A DNA stretch of 64,000 nucleotides from CAYJAZ01 sp964371865 (GTDB taxonomy: Bacteria; Desulfobacterota; Desulfovibrionia; Desulfovibrionales; Desulfovibrionaceae), in the NCBI GenBank assembly GCA_964371865.1, contig CAYJOR010000006.1:1-64000 (forward strand), in the 5' to 3' direction. The first letter of the stretch is position 1. Each line of letters begins with the position of its first letter. Below, one piece after another: positions 44,502-54,108 of the stretch. The notes beneath the pieces were generated by a model. That model saw nothing but the letters and a program-made list of their open reading frames with translations, was not told where the DNA came from and ran no database searches. The translations under genes and the position numbers were made by a program.

Positions 44502-45776
44502 TTAGTCAAAAATTCTGTAACAAATTGGTTTTTCAAGTATAAATGAATCGATTTGTTCAAGTGATTTTAGTATTGATTTATACATTGCTTTGTGAGTGAT
44601 AAATACAAGAGGTACTGCGCTATCCTTTTGAGATTTTTGAATAACCTGCGCAATACTTACGTTTTGATCTGCCAGAGCTCCTGAAATATCACGAAGGACA
44701 CCCGGATCATCTTTCACCATAAGACGTAGATAATAAGGATAAATACTGTTTTCAGAAGAAATTATTTTTGCTTGAGGAAGATTTTGTTCTATATATCCAA
44801 AGTTATTTGCATTTCCATTTTTTGCTATAGATAAAATATCGGCTAATACGGCTGATGCAGTCGGCAAGGCACCGGCGCCTAATCCATGTAAAAATAACGA
44901 ACCAACAGCATTTCCCTGCACTCTTATAGCATTATAAGCCCCTTCAACTTTCGCAAGTAGATGCTTTTCTTTTACAAGAGCAGGAAATAACCCGGCTTCA
45001 ATTTTATGATCGATATAGGAAGCTTGTCCAAGTAGTTTGATTTTATAACCAAATTCATCTGCAAACTGAATATCCATGCTATTCATTCCACGTACGCCTT
45101 CAACTAGAAGCTTTTCAAACGGATATTCCACACCCCAAGCTAAACGTATGAGAAGATTGAGTTTATGTGCAGCATCATAACCATCTATGTCAAGACTAGG
45201 CTCAAATTCAGCATATCCAAGTTCTTGAGCTTGTTTAAGAGCTGAGTCAAAATCTTTTTTGTGAGTTGTCATTTCAGAAAGAATATAGTTGCTTGTACCA
45301 TTTAATATGCCTAAAAAGTTTTCAATGAGATTTCCATTTAAGCTTTCTTTCAAAGTTTGAACGATAGGGATTCCACCTGCAACGGCAGCTTCAAAATTTA
45401 AATGAAGATTGTTTTTTGCAGCAAGTTCAAATAATTCATTTCCTTGTTCGGCTAGTAGTGCTTTATTTGCTGTAACAACTGATTTGTTATTGGAAAGAGC
45501 TGAAATAATTGCTTCTTTAGCAGTTGTAGTTCCACCCATGAGTTCAATAAAAATGTCAATATCGGGATCTGTTGTGATATCGAGTGGATTTGAAGTAATA
45601 GTTGTGGTTTCAGGCAAGTAATTACGTTTTTTTGTAATATCTTTTACGCAAACAGTCTTAACTTCAATCGTATGTCCTGTCCTGCGAGCAATTACTTCTT
45701 TATTTTTTTCAAGGAGTTCGAGTAAGCCGCCACCAACAACACCAATTCCAGCAATACCAAGAGTGAGTTTCTTCAT
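44502..45776 (-). CDS. hom: Homoserine dehydrogenase
   Basis: Reduces aspartate semialdehyde to homoserine, the branch to threonine and methionine. A 424-residue protein with NAD(P)-binding GIAGIGVVGGGLLELL, TANKALLAEQG, NFEAAVAGGIPIV, GILNGTSNYIL, and GYAEFEPSLDIDGYDAAHKL, plus a C-terminal ACT domain (from about 345, YYLRLMVKDDPGVL) that usually carries threonine feedback control. Located between alaC and rsmA; a hairpin separates it from alaC. Confidence 0.96.
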   Translation of the reverse strand: MKKLTLGIAGIGVVGGGLLELLEKNKEVIARRTGHTIEVKTVCVKDITKKRNYLPETTTITSNPLDITTDPDIDIFIELMGGTTTAKEAIISALSNNKSVVTANKALLAEQGNELFELAAKNNLHLNFEAAVAGGIPIVQTLKESLNGNLIENFLGILNGTSNYILSEMTTHKKDFDSALKQAQELGYAEFEPSLDIDGYDAAHKLNLLIRLAWGVEYPFEKLLVEGVRGMNSMDIQFADEFGYKIKLLGQASYIDHKIEAGLFPALVKEKHLLAKVEGAYNAIRVQGNAVGSLFLHGLGAGALPTASAVLADILSIAKNGNANNFGYIEQNLPQAKIISSENSIYPYYLRLMVKDDPGVLRDISGALADQNVSIAQVIQKSQKDSAVPLVFITHKAMYKSILKSLEQIDSFILEKPICYRIFD

Positions 45777-45810
45777 TAATTCCGCCTTTTATCCAATATT
45801 TACTAATAAA

Positions 45811-45842
45811 AGAAGAATTTCTTCTAAAGAAGCAATTCTTCT
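45811..45842 (-). terminator. Hairpin between alaC and hom (terminator or attenuator)
   Basis: AGAAGAATTTCTTCT (45811-45825) faces AGAAGCAATTCTTCT (45828-45842), a 14-bp stem with one mismatch and a 2-base centre. On minus it is followed by TTTTATTAG. The U-tract is weak, so read-through into hom is likely. Confidence 0.5.
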
Positions 45843-45854
45843 AATTTTACATAT

Positions 45855-47027
45855 TTAACGATTTATAACTTTTTTCATGTTTTTTACGGCTTGTTTTATG
45901 CGTAATTCATTTTCAATAAGAGCTAAACGGACGTGTTGATCGCCGTAGTTACCAAATCCAATACCGGGTTGAGCTGCAACATGTCCTTCTTGTAAAAGAA
46001 GTTTAGAAAATTCCATAGATCCCATATGCTGCATATGTTCAGGAATTTTTGCCCAACAGAACATACTTGCTTTTGGAGGAGTAATTTCCCATCCAATTCT
46101 GTTCATTCCTTCGCAAAGAACGTCACGTCTTTTTCTATACACTTCAGAAGTTTCCAGAACTGGTTCGTAAGGTCCATTTAAGCCAACAGTAGCCGCAATT
46201 TGTATTGGCTGGAAGATTCCATAGTCAAGGTATGATTTGATTCTTGTAAGAGCGTGAACTAATTCAGGGTTTCCTAAGCAGAAGCCCATTCGCCAACCAG
46301 CCATAGAATAGCCTTTGGTCATAGAATAAAACTCAACACCAACATCACATGCGCCTTTAGCTTGTAAAAAGCTTGGAGCTTTATAGCCATCAAACACGAG
46401 GTCAGCATATGCTAAGTCATGGATAACCCAGATTTTATGTTCTTTTGCAAACTCAACAATTTTTTCAAAAAAAGCGATATCTGTTGTTTTTGTAGTTGGG
46501 TTATGTGGAAAGTTGATAATTAAAAGTTTAGGTTTTGGCCATGTTTGTTTAACTGCTGTTTGTAAGTCTTCAAAAAAATCACGATCTTCTGCGATTGGTA
46601 TACGTCTTACATCAGCACCTGCAATGATTGGTGCATAAACGTGAATAGGATATGTTGGATCAGGAGCAAAAACAACGTCGCCGGGTTCAAGCATGGCTAA
46701 GCATAGATGAGATAGTCCCTCTTTGGATCCAATAGTGGCAATTGCTTGAGTCTCTGGATTAAGGTCTACATCATAATGCCTTTTATACCAGTCACATATA
46801 GCTTTTCTAAGATTTGGAATACCACGCGAAGCAGAGTACCTATGGTTAACTTGCTTACTTGAGGCTTCTTTAAGTTTTTCAACAATATGTGGTGGAGTGG
46901 CTAAATCTGGATTACCCATACCAAGATCAATAACATCATGATTTTGTTTACGTAATTCCATTTTTAAATTACTAATAACTGAGAAAGCATAGGGGGGAAG
47001 TCTTTTCATTCTTGGAAATTCAAACAT
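45855..47027 (-). CDS. alaC: AlaC-type PLP aminotransferase
   Basis: A 390-residue class I/II aminotransferase matching E. coli AlaC (YfdZ), which makes alanine from pyruvate and glutamate. Landmarks: DLGMGNPDLATPPHIVEKL, YSASRGIPNLR, PDPTYPIHVYAP, NFPHNPTT, and the lysine motif YSMTKGYSMAGWRMGF. LL-diaminopimelate aminotransferases are related and could be confused with it, but the YSASRGIP and NPDLATP pattern is closer to AlaC. It precedes hom, so both may serve amino acid synthesis. ATG at 47027 lacks a strong ribosome site (only GAGGC). Confidence 0.85.
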   Translation of the reverse strand: MFEFPRMKRLPPYAFSVISNLKMELRKQNHDVIDLGMGNPDLATPPHIVEKLKEASSKQVNHRYSASRGIPNLRKAICDWYKRHYDVDLNPETQAIATIGSKEGLSHLCLAMLEPGDVVFAPDPTYPIHVYAPIIAGADVRRIPIAEDRDFFEDLQTAVKQTWPKPKLLIINFPHNPTTKTTDIAFFEKIVEFAKEHKIWVIHDLAYADLVFDGYKAPSFLQAKGACDVGVEFYSMTKGYSMAGWRMGFCLGNPELVHALTRIKSYLDYGIFQPIQIAATVGLNGPYEPVLETSEVYRKRRDVLCEGMNRIGWEITPPKASMFCWAKIPEHMQHMGSMEFSKLLLQEGHVAAQPGIGFGNYGDQHVRLALIENELRIKQAVKNMKKVINR

Positions 47028-47147
47028 TTTTGCCTCATTTATATTATTAAATCAATAAGTTATAAATATCTTTTAAAAGATATTGTAGTTATTGAAAAAG
47101 TATAGTAAAAAAAATCCATACAGTAAAGTAAATTATAGTAAAAAAAT

Positions 47148-47202
47148 AAATTTTTTTTGAGTTTTGATTATTTACATAATTGTAAAATTTTTTTTGAGTT
47201 TT
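47148..47202. repeat. 18-bp direct repeat upstream of recD2
   Basis: AAATTTTTTTTGAGTTTT occurs at 47148-47165 and 47185-47202, a 37-base period, immediately before the recD2 ribosome site. It may reflect local duplication or slippage; a role is unproven. Confidence 0.5.
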
Positions 47203-47213
47203 AAGGGATTATA

Positions 47214-49424
47214 ATGTCAAATCTACAAGCATCAATGATAACTACCGATGATGATACGATTAATTTAAAAGGTACACTTGAACATATCGTCTATACAAAT
47301 GACGAAAATGGATACTCCGTTCTTCGATTTCGAGTTGATTCAAAGAAAGATGATACTATTGTTGCTGTTGGAACAATGCTAAAACCACAGATTGGAGCGT
47401 TTTTTTCTCTTCAAGGTAGATGGGTGCAACATGCCAAATTTGGTCAGCAATTTTCTTTTACTAACTATGATGAACAGCGACCTGACAGTCTAGACGGTAT
47501 ACGTATGTTTTTAGCTTCCGGAGTTATAAAAGGTATGGGAGCAAAAACAGCAAAAAGAGTTGTGGATTTTTTGGGACTTGATACATTTAAAATTCTTGAT
47601 ACAAACCCTGAAAAACTTCTAGAAATACCTAAAATATCCAAAAAACTTGTAAATTCAGTAAAAGATTCTTGGGCTGAACAAACAGGTATACGAGAACTTA
47701 TGGTAGTTTTGACTCCTCATGGTATAGGGCCTGCGCTTGCTGTTAGGATTTATCGTCATTATGGGACAAATGCTATTGATATAATAAAAGAAAACCCATA
47801 CCGCTTAGCGATGGATGTTCACGGAATTGGCTTTGCGACTGCTGATCAATTTGCTTTGAGTCTTGGTTTTGATCCAAACTCTGAAGTTCGAGCGCAAGCC
47901 GCAACACTATATATGCTTGTTAAATTGACTGATGATGGACATGTTTATTATCCAAAAGATAAATTAATTGAAGTAGTTTCATCTAAACTTACTATAGATG
48001 AAGGACTTATTGAAGATGCGTTGAAAACTCTAGAAAAAGACGAGCGCATCGTAACAGAATTTTTTGATGAACATACAGCAATTTATCTTGCTAGATATCA
48101 TCATTGCGAAACAAAAATATCCTTTTATATGAATAGATTGATGGCAAATCCTAAAGTTGTTTTCTTCAAAAATTTAGAAAAAGATGTTTCTGATGTTTTG
48201 CAATCGCTCCCTATCAAGCTGGCTGAAAAACAACAAGAGGCTGTTTACACAGCTGCAAACTCAAAACTTATGATACTTACTGGTGGTCCTGGTACCGGTA
48301 AGACTACTATTATAAACGCAATTATTCAAGTTTTCAAAAAAGCTCAAGCAAAAATCCTTCTTGCTGCACCAACCGGTAGAGCTGCCAAAAGAATGAGCGA
48401 AACGACAGGACTTGAGTCAAAGACTATTCACAGACTTTTAGAGTATAATCCATCAGAAGACGGTTTTGCTAAAAATGAAAATAATCCTTTAAATTGTTCA
48501 CTACTTATAATAGATGAAGCCTCTATGGTTGACCTTATTTTAATGTATCATTTAGTGAAAGCAATCCCACTTGGCTGCACAGTTATTTTTGTTGGAGATG
48601 TAAATCAACTCCCATCAGTAGGTGCGGGTAATGTGCTGCGTGATTGTATTTACTCAGATGCTATTGAAGTTGTTGAGTTGTCACAAATATTTAGGCAAGC
48701 TGCAAAAAGCAACATTATACAAAATGCACATAAAATCAATGAAGGAACTGTTCCATCACTTGTAATTGATAAAGAAGGATTATCTGATTTCTACTTCTTT
48801 CCTGAAGATGACTCAGAAAAGGCATGTCAAACAGTTGTAGATCTAGTAACTCATAGAATTTCAAAGAAATATGCGATGAATCCTTTTACTGATATCCAGG
48901 TTTTAGCGCCGATGTTAAAAGGCGCAAGTGGAGTAAAAAACCTTAATGAACAGCTCCAGCAAGCTTTGAATCCAGAAGGTATTTCAGTACAAAGAGGCGA
49001 AAAAACTTTCCGTGTAAATGACAAAGTTATGCAAATAAAGAATAATTACGATAAAGATATATATAATGGTGATATAGGTATTATTACTGATATAGATAAA
49101 GAAGATCGTAGTCTGCTTATACGTTTTGATGATAGATTTGTACCTTATGCGTATGAAGAGTTAGACGAAGTTGTACTCGCATATGCAATTTCGATACATA
49201 AATCTCAAGGTGGTGAATATCCTTGTGTAATTGTTCCACTTTTAATGTCTCATTATGTAATGCTCCAGCGAAATTTAATTTATACAGCTGTAACTCGTGG
49301 TAAAAAATTAGTTGTCATTGTTGGATCTCCAAAGGCGATGACTATGGCTGTAAAGAATAATACAATTCATAAAAGGTATACGAAGCTTGCCGATAGATTA
49401 AAATTAAGTACAGGAACAGAGTAG
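47214..49424 (+). CDS. recD2: RecD2-type ATP-dependent DNA helicase
   Basis: A 736-residue superfamily 1B 5'-3' helicase of the RecD2 family, found in bacteria that use AddAB or lack RecBC. The N-terminal OB-like region (LKGTLEHIVYTNDENGYSVL), helix-hairpin-helix repeats (LDTFKIL, GIGPALAVRIYRHYG, HGIGFATADQFA), then helicase motifs: LTGGPGTGKTT (about 355), IIDEASMVDL, VGDVNQLPSVGAGN, LAYAISIHKSQGGEYP and LIYTAVTRGKK. Acts in repair and recombination. AAGGGA lies before ATG 47214. Monocistronic. Confidence 0.95.
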   Translation: MSNLQASMITTDDDTINLKGTLEHIVYTNDENGYSVLRFRVDSKKDDTIVAVGTMLKPQIGAFFSLQGRWVQHAKFGQQFSFTNYDEQRPDSLDGIRMFLASGVIKGMGAKTAKRVVDFLGLDTFKILDTNPEKLLEIPKISKKLVNSVKDSWAEQTGIRELMVVLTPHGIGPALAVRIYRHYGTNAIDIIKENPYRLAMDVHGIGFATADQFALSLGFDPNSEVRAQAATLYMLVKLTDDGHVYYPKDKLIEVVSSKLTIDEGLIEDALKTLEKDERIVTEFFDEHTAIYLARYHHCETKISFYMNRLMANPKVVFFKNLEKDVSDVLQSLPIKLAEKQQEAVYTAANSKLMILTGGPGTGKTTIINAIIQVFKKAQAKILLAAPTGRAAKRMSETTGLESKTIHRLLEYNPSEDGFAKNENNPLNCSLLIIDEASMVDLILMYHLVKAIPLGCTVIFVGDVNQLPSVGAGNVLRDCIYSDAIEVVELSQIFRQAAKSNIIQNAHKINEGTVPSLVIDKEGLSDFYFFPEDDSEKACQTVVDLVTHRISKKYAMNPFTDIQVLAPMLKGASGVKNLNEQLQQALNPEGISVQRGEKTFRVNDKVMQIKNNYDKDIYNGDIGIITDIDKEDRSLLIRFDDRFVPYAYEELDEVVLAYAISIHKSQGGEYPCVIVPLLMSHYVMLQRNLIYTAVTRGKKLVVIVGSPKAMTMAVKNNTIHKRYTKLADRLKLSTGTE

Positions 49425-49607
49425 TTAAGCTAAGTTTCTAAATTAATTCTTTTCGTTTTTTTCTGAATTAAGAAAGATTTCCTAGTGCGATACTTTCAAT
49501 ATTTTATAAAATTTTTTATTTAGGCTAAGTTAAAACTTGCGATTTTAAAAGTTTTATGCTACTACATGAGGGTTATTTTTATAAATTTTTTTCCAGTGAG
49601 GGTATTC

Positions 49608-50018
49608 ATGCGTTACTTAAAGGTATTCATTTTAGTAGTTGTCTTCTTTTTAGTTATGCTTTTCTTCGTACAAAACCAAGCGTCATTTGATGAGCCAGTA
49701 GTGCTAACTCTTGATTTAATGTTTGTGCCAGTTATGGAGTCTTTTCCATTACCGCTTTATAGTATCATGTTGATATGTTTTACATTAGGCGGTTTCTTAG
49801 TTCTCTTAATGCTTATGTGGGACAGAGTTTCACTTACTGCAAGATGCACAACAGCACGCTCAAAAGTTTCAGGTCTTGAAAAGAAACTACAAAAATCTGA
49901 AGTTGCTCTTAAACACGCAGTAGATAATGCTGTGAAAAAAGAAGAAGCTTTAAACGCTCAAGTTGCTGAATTAAAAGCTCAATTAGATTTACAATCAAAA
50001 CAAGTATCACTTGATTAA
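49608..50018 (+). CDS. LapA-type (DUF1049) membrane protein
   Basis: A 136-residue inner-membrane protein with two membrane helices (about 5-25 and 46-70) and the conserved FFVQNQASFDEPV stretch, followed by a cytoplasmic coiled coil (about 80-136). In E. coli LapA helps assemble lipopolysaccharide with LapB. The start at 49608 has GAGGG five bases before it; an upstream ATG at 49566 has no ribosome site and would add 14 residues. Confidence 0.82.
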   Translation: MRYLKVFILVVVFFLVMLFFVQNQASFDEPVVLTLDLMFVPVMESFPLPLYSIMLICFTLGGFLVLLMLMWDRVSLTARCTTARSKVSGLEKKLQKSEVALKHAVDNAVKKEEALNAQVAELKAQLDLQSKQVSLD

Positions 50019-50051
50019 TTCTATTTGCGCATTCAGATATTAAAAAACTAG

Positions 50052-50090
50052 GGAAGAATCGAGCTTTTGTTCGGTTCTTTCTTGGTTTTT
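50052..50090 (+). terminator. Terminator of the LapA-type gene
   Basis: GGAAGAATCGAG (50052-50063) pairs with TTCGGTTCTTTC (50070-50081), with several G-U pairs, then TTGGTTTTTA. Moderate intrinsic terminator before mutS. Confidence 0.65.
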
Positions 50091-50136
50091 ATAAAATAGA
50101 CGATTAAAACAAAGCTATACAAAACGAGTAAATAAG

Positions 50137-52872
50137 ATGGCAAATCAAGAAAAATTATCACCTATGTACGAACAATATCTCGCGATAAAAAAAGAATATC
50201 CTGAAGGATTTCTGTTCTATCGAATGGGTGATTTTTACGAACTTTTTTTCGATGATGCCGTGGAAGTTGCACGTGAACTACAGCTAACACTTACAGCACG
50301 TTCAAAAGAGTCTAATATACCAATGGCAGGTGTGCCTCATCATGCGCTTGAAAACTATGCTTCTCAACTTATTGATAGAGGTTTTACCCTTGTTATTTGT
50401 GATCAAATTGAAGATCCTAAAACTGCTAAAGGTTTAGTGAAAAGAGCCGTAACTCGTATAATTACACCTGGAACTATTGTTGAACCAGCAAATCTTAATG
50501 CAAAAGAACATAATTACCTAGGTGCATATTTTTATAATCCACAAACAGCTCTTTACGCATTTGCTTGGCTTGATGTTTCAACAGGTGACTGGACAGGTTT
50601 TGAAAGTCAAAAAGAAAGTGAAGTAACTCAATGGGTTTTGAAGATTTCACCTCGTGAGCTTTTACTTGCGGATAATGTTCCGCCACCTGCTTTTGTACGT
50701 TCTGCTGAAGGAGTGAGAAAAACTTTTCTTCCATTGCGCTCTCATTTTGATAAATCTAAGTCGATCGACATACTTAAAAGAGTGCAAAACGTTCAAGATA
50801 TGGCAAGCTTAGGCATAGAAAAAAATACAGAGCTTATGCGATGTCTTGGAGCTTTGCTTCATTATTTGGAGCAAACTCAAAAACAAAGTATCAATTATTT
50901 AAAACCATTTAAACCTCTCCAACTAAAAAAATATATGATAGTTGACGAGGTTACAGAAAAAAATCTAGAACTTTTTGTGCGTACCGATGGCAAAAAAGGT
51001 AATGGCACAGTTATTCATATTCTTGATGAAAGCATGACTCCAAGCGGAGGAAGACTTCTTAGCATGCGTCTTCGTCAACCTTTTGGAGAAAAGGAAAGAA
51101 TACTGTATCAGCAAGAACTTACAAAGTTTTTTGTTGAAAATAATGACCTAAGAATATCCTTACGTGAAAAATTACGTACATTTTATGATATCGAAAGATT
51201 ATCTACAAAAATTCATTTAAATCGAGCACTTCCAAAAGATATGAAAGCATTAGGGGAGGCACTTTCCCTTCTTCCTGCCCTCCAATCAATTTTCTTTACT
51301 CCCCAAGGGTTTAACTCTACAGAAATATTAGGAAAAAGTCAGAAAGAAATTTTAGAATATCTACCTAGTATGCTTCAAAATATTCTAAAGAATTGGGATT
51401 CGATGGAAGATGTGGCAAGCATTCTTCTAAAAGCAATTTCAGATGAACCATCACAGAGTATAACCGATGGAAATATTTTTAAAAAAGGCTACAACTCTGA
51501 GCTTGATCACTATATTTTATTGATTGAAGATAATCAAGTTTTACTGAATAATGAACTTCAAAAAGAGCAGGAGCAGTGTAATCTTCCTAAGTTAAAAGTC
51601 GGATATAATAGAGTTTTTGGATATTATTACGAACTCTCTAAAACAAATATTCCAGCTGATTTGCCTGAACATTTTACAATAAAGCAAACTCTTGGAAATG
51701 CTGTTAGATATTCTACGGATGGACTTAAAAAGCTTGAACAAGAAATTCTGTCGGCTTCTGAAGTTAGAAAATCCTTAGAGACAAAATTATTTCAACAGCT
51801 TAGAGAATATTTATGCACAATTCGCTCACGTCTAATCTTTATGGCTGATGCAGTTGCACAATTAGATTTATCACAAAGCCTTGCAGAAGTTGCCTGTAAG
51901 AATAACTGGGTCTGCCCTGAGCTTGATAATAGTATTAATCTTAGAATTACAGATGGTAGACATCCTGTAATAGAGCCATTAATTGGAAGAACTAACTTTG
52001 TTCCTAATAGTCTTTCTTTTGATTCAAATAAAAGATTACTTCTCATTACCGGTCCTAATATGGCGGGTAAATCGACAATTTTACGACAAACAGCTATAAT
52101 TGTGCTTCTTGCTCAAATTGGTGCGTATGTACCTGCAACAAAAGCAGAAATCGGTGTAACTGATAGAATTTTCTCTCGAGTTGGAGCTAGTGATAACCTT
52201 GCAAGAGGGCAGAGTACGTTTATGGTTGAAATGATGGAAACAGCTAGAATTCTTAGACAATCAACAAAGCGATCACTCATTATATTAGATGAAATAGGGC
52301 GTGGTACTAGTACCTATGATGGACTTTCGCTCGCTTGGGCAATAGTTGAAGATTTAACTAAAAAAGAGCATAATTCACCTCGTTCACTTTTCGCAACTCA
52401 CTATCATGAATTGACTTCTTTGGAAGGAAATCAATATGGTGTCTACACTACGAATGTTGCAATTAGAGAGTGGCAAGGTGAAATTGTGTTTTTACGAAAG
52501 CTAATCCCTGGACCAACCGATAAAAGTTATGGTATAGAAGTGGCTAAACTTGCCGGTATACCATTATCTGTAGTTCAGCGCGCAAAAAACATACTTAAAC
52601 ATTTAGAAAAACACAAAATTGATAACAATACACATCTGTCACCTCTTTTACAAGAAAAACAAGATATCCTAACTTTGCCGGGTATTGATCTTCCAAAAGA
52701 AGAAGTGAAAGATAATAGTTTTATTATGCCGGAAATAAAGGCGCAAAATCACCCTCTTGTAGAAATTTTATTTGATATAAAACCAGAAGAACTCTCACCT
52801 TTACAAGCACTTACACTTATAAATGAGTGGAAAGAACTTTGGGGTAAAACAAACGAAATTGAAGAAGAATAA
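50137..52872 (+). CDS. mutS: DNA mismatch repair protein MutS
   Basis: Recognises mismatches and small loops, then licenses excision with MutL. The 911 residues are close to the usual length with a longer C-terminal part. Mismatch-contact motif GDFYELF (Phe33, Glu35) in domain I, clamp and lever regions, then the ATPase: TGPNMAGKSTILRQ (about 635), GASDNLARGQSTFMVEM, ILDEIGRGTSTYDG, FATHYHEL. The C-terminal tail (KPEELSPLQALTLINEWK) is the dimer helix. ATG 50137 follows a poor ribosome site (GAGTAAATAAG). Confidence 0.98.
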   Translation: MANQEKLSPMYEQYLAIKKEYPEGFLFYRMGDFYELFFDDAVEVARELQLTLTARSKESNIPMAGVPHHALENYASQLIDRGFTLVICDQIEDPKTAKGLVKRAVTRIITPGTIVEPANLNAKEHNYLGAYFYNPQTALYAFAWLDVSTGDWTGFESQKESEVTQWVLKISPRELLLADNVPPPAFVRSAEGVRKTFLPLRSHFDKSKSIDILKRVQNVQDMASLGIEKNTELMRCLGALLHYLEQTQKQSINYLKPFKPLQLKKYMIVDEVTEKNLELFVRTDGKKGNGTVIHILDESMTPSGGRLLSMRLRQPFGEKERILYQQELTKFFVENNDLRISLREKLRTFYDIERLSTKIHLNRALPKDMKALGEALSLLPALQSIFFTPQGFNSTEILGKSQKEILEYLPSMLQNILKNWDSMEDVASILLKAISDEPSQSITDGNIFKKGYNSELDHYILLIEDNQVLLNNELQKEQEQCNLPKLKVGYNRVFGYYYELSKTNIPADLPEHFTIKQTLGNAVRYSTDGLKKLEQEILSASEVRKSLETKLFQQLREYLCTIRSRLIFMADAVAQLDLSQSLAEVACKNNWVCPELDNSINLRITDGRHPVIEPLIGRTNFVPNSLSFDSNKRLLLITGPNMAGKSTILRQTAIIVLLAQIGAYVPATKAEIGVTDRIFSRVGASDNLARGQSTFMVEMMETARILRQSTKRSLIILDEIGRGTSTYDGLSLAWAIVEDLTKKEHNSPRSLFATHYHELTSLEGNQYGVYTTNVAIREWQGEIVFLRKLIPGPTDKSYGIEVAKLAGIPLSVVQRAKNILKHLEKHKIDNNTHLSPLLQEKQDILTLPGIDLPKEEVKDNSFIMPEIKAQNHPLVEILFDIKPEELSPLQALTLINEWKELWGKTNEIEEE

Positions 52873-52904
52873 ACAATCACTAATTCTAAAAATAAGGAAA
52901 ATTA

Positions 52905-53339
52905 ATGAAAAAAATTACTATACTTACTTGTCTTAGCATTTTACTTATTGCCTGTGGTAAAAAAGGGCTTCCTGAACCTGATTTAATTGAAGATTTGTTT
53001 ACATGGCAAAATATTTCAGCGGCTTCAATTGAAAACTGTATTTCTGTTTCAGGTCAACTACAAGGAAATGTTGAAAATGTTATGAGCGTTAATATGGAAG
53101 TTCAAGGACTTACTGAGGCCTGTGTGGACTGCTCTTTTGTAGCAGAAATGAATGAAGTTTATGAACCGCAAGAAATTTTTGATAATAAATCAAACGTGTT
53201 TCAGTTAAATTATTGTCCAACACGTGAATATGATGAATATCGCCTAAGAATTGTTGGAAATAATAAAGTTTTAGGCTTACCACAAGTAACATCTCAAATT
53301 ATAATTCTCAATACCCTAGAAGTACTAGAAAAAAAATAA
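52905..53339 (+). CDS. Small lipoprotein of unknown function
   Basis: A 144-residue lipoprotein. The signal peptide MKKITILTCLSILLIAC ends in a lipobox with Cys17 as the lipid site, followed by GKKGLPEPD, the pattern of LptM/LppL-type small lipoproteins. The remaining domain has four more cysteines (ENCISVSG, EACVDCSF, NYCPTR), enough for two disulfides. I do not recognise a named family for the body of the protein. It is 32 bases after mutS with AAGGA and may be co-transcribed with it. Confidence 0.75.
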   Translation: MKKITILTCLSILLIACGKKGLPEPDLIEDLFTWQNISAASIENCISVSGQLQGNVENVMSVNMEVQGLTEACVDCSFVAEMNEVYEPQEIFDNKSNVFQLNYCPTREYDEYRLRIVGNNKVLGLPQVTSQIIILNTLEVLEKK

Positions 53340-53410
53340 TTTTTGTTGAAAATTCAACACAATTTCTTCATTTAGAAACACACATTAATGATATAAGTTA
53401 AAAATAATTG

Positions 53411-53439
53411 TAGACAAAAATATACAGATTGTGTATATT
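53411..53439 (+). promoter_or_regulatory. sodC promoter with overlapping dyad
   Basis: TAGACA (53411-53416), 17-base spacer, TATATT (53434-53439). The 7-bp dyad AATATAC-N7-GTATATT (53419-53439) overlaps spacer and -10, a likely operator position. Confidence 0.55.
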
Positions 53440-53480
53440 TTATCCAAACTTGTTTATAAAACTATTTTGGAGGACTTAGA

Positions 53481-54053
53481 ATGAATGTATTATACTCTCT
53501 AGTTATGTTTACAGCTTTATTGAGTGCATCATTTTTATTTGTGCCTTGTGAGAGTTTAGCAAAAGGAAATATTACAGAGCCTGTTGAAGTAGAAGTTTAT
53601 ATGCTTACAACTGAAAATTCAACAGGACTTGGTGAATCTGTGGGAAAAATTATTTTTACAGAAACAGCTGAAGGGCTTCTTATAAAACCTATGTTAAAAG
53701 GCTTACCAAGTGGAGAACACGGGTTTCACGTACACGAAAACCCCATGCTTGGCCCAAAAATGAAAGATGGAAAACTTGTTGCAGGCCTTGAGGCGGGTGG
53801 ACATTTTGATCCAGAAAAAACAGGAAAACATTTAGGTCCTTATAATCCTAATGGTCATCTTGGTGATCTTCCAATTTTATATGTTGGAGAAGATGGAACA
53901 ACTCCTTATGCGGTACTTGCTCCGAGATTAAAGTTAGAAGACATTCTAAATCGTTCTATTATGATTCATCTTATGGGTGATAACTATTCTGATCATCCTA
54001 GCCCACTAGGTGGTGGCGGTTCACGCTTAGCTGGTGGAATTGTGAAAAAATAA
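53481..54053 (+). CDS. sodC: Cu-Zn superoxide dismutase, exported, lacking the conserved disulfide
   Basis: Converts superoxide to hydrogen peroxide and oxygen outside the cytoplasm. 190 residues with a signal peptide (about 1-28). Metal ligands are in place: HGFHVHEN, GGHFDPEKTGKH, GHLGDLP, and IMIHLMGDNYSDHP followed by GGGGSRLAGGIV. Bacterial SodC normally has a Cys in the first loop (NPSC-type) and a Cys near the end (MACGV-type) forming a disulfide; here these read NPMLGP and LAGGIV, so the mature protein has no cysteine. AGGAGG-like site TGGAGGAC before the ATG. Monocistronic. A periplasmic enzyme is useful to an anaerobe meeting oxygen. Confidence 0.93.
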   Translation: MNVLYSLVMFTALLSASFLFVPCESLAKGNITEPVEVEVYMLTTENSTGLGESVGKIIFTETAEGLLIKPMLKGLPSGEHGFHVHENPMLGPKMKDGKLVAGLEAGGHFDPEKTGKHLGPYNPNGHLGDLPILYVGEDGTTPYAVLAPRLKLEDILNRSIMIHLMGDNYSDHPSPLGGGGSRLAGGIVKK

Positions 54054-54077
54054 ATTAATAATCTAAGTTGTTTAGAG

Positions 54078-54108
54078 AAAAATCGTAACTATAAAAGTTG
54101 CGATTTTT
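54078..54108. terminator. Bidirectional terminator between sodC and recN
   Basis: AAAAATCGTAACT (54078-54090) pairs with AGTTGCGATTTTT (54096-54108), one G-U pair and a 5-base loop, with A- and T-runs. It abuts the recN stop codon. Confidence 0.85.
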
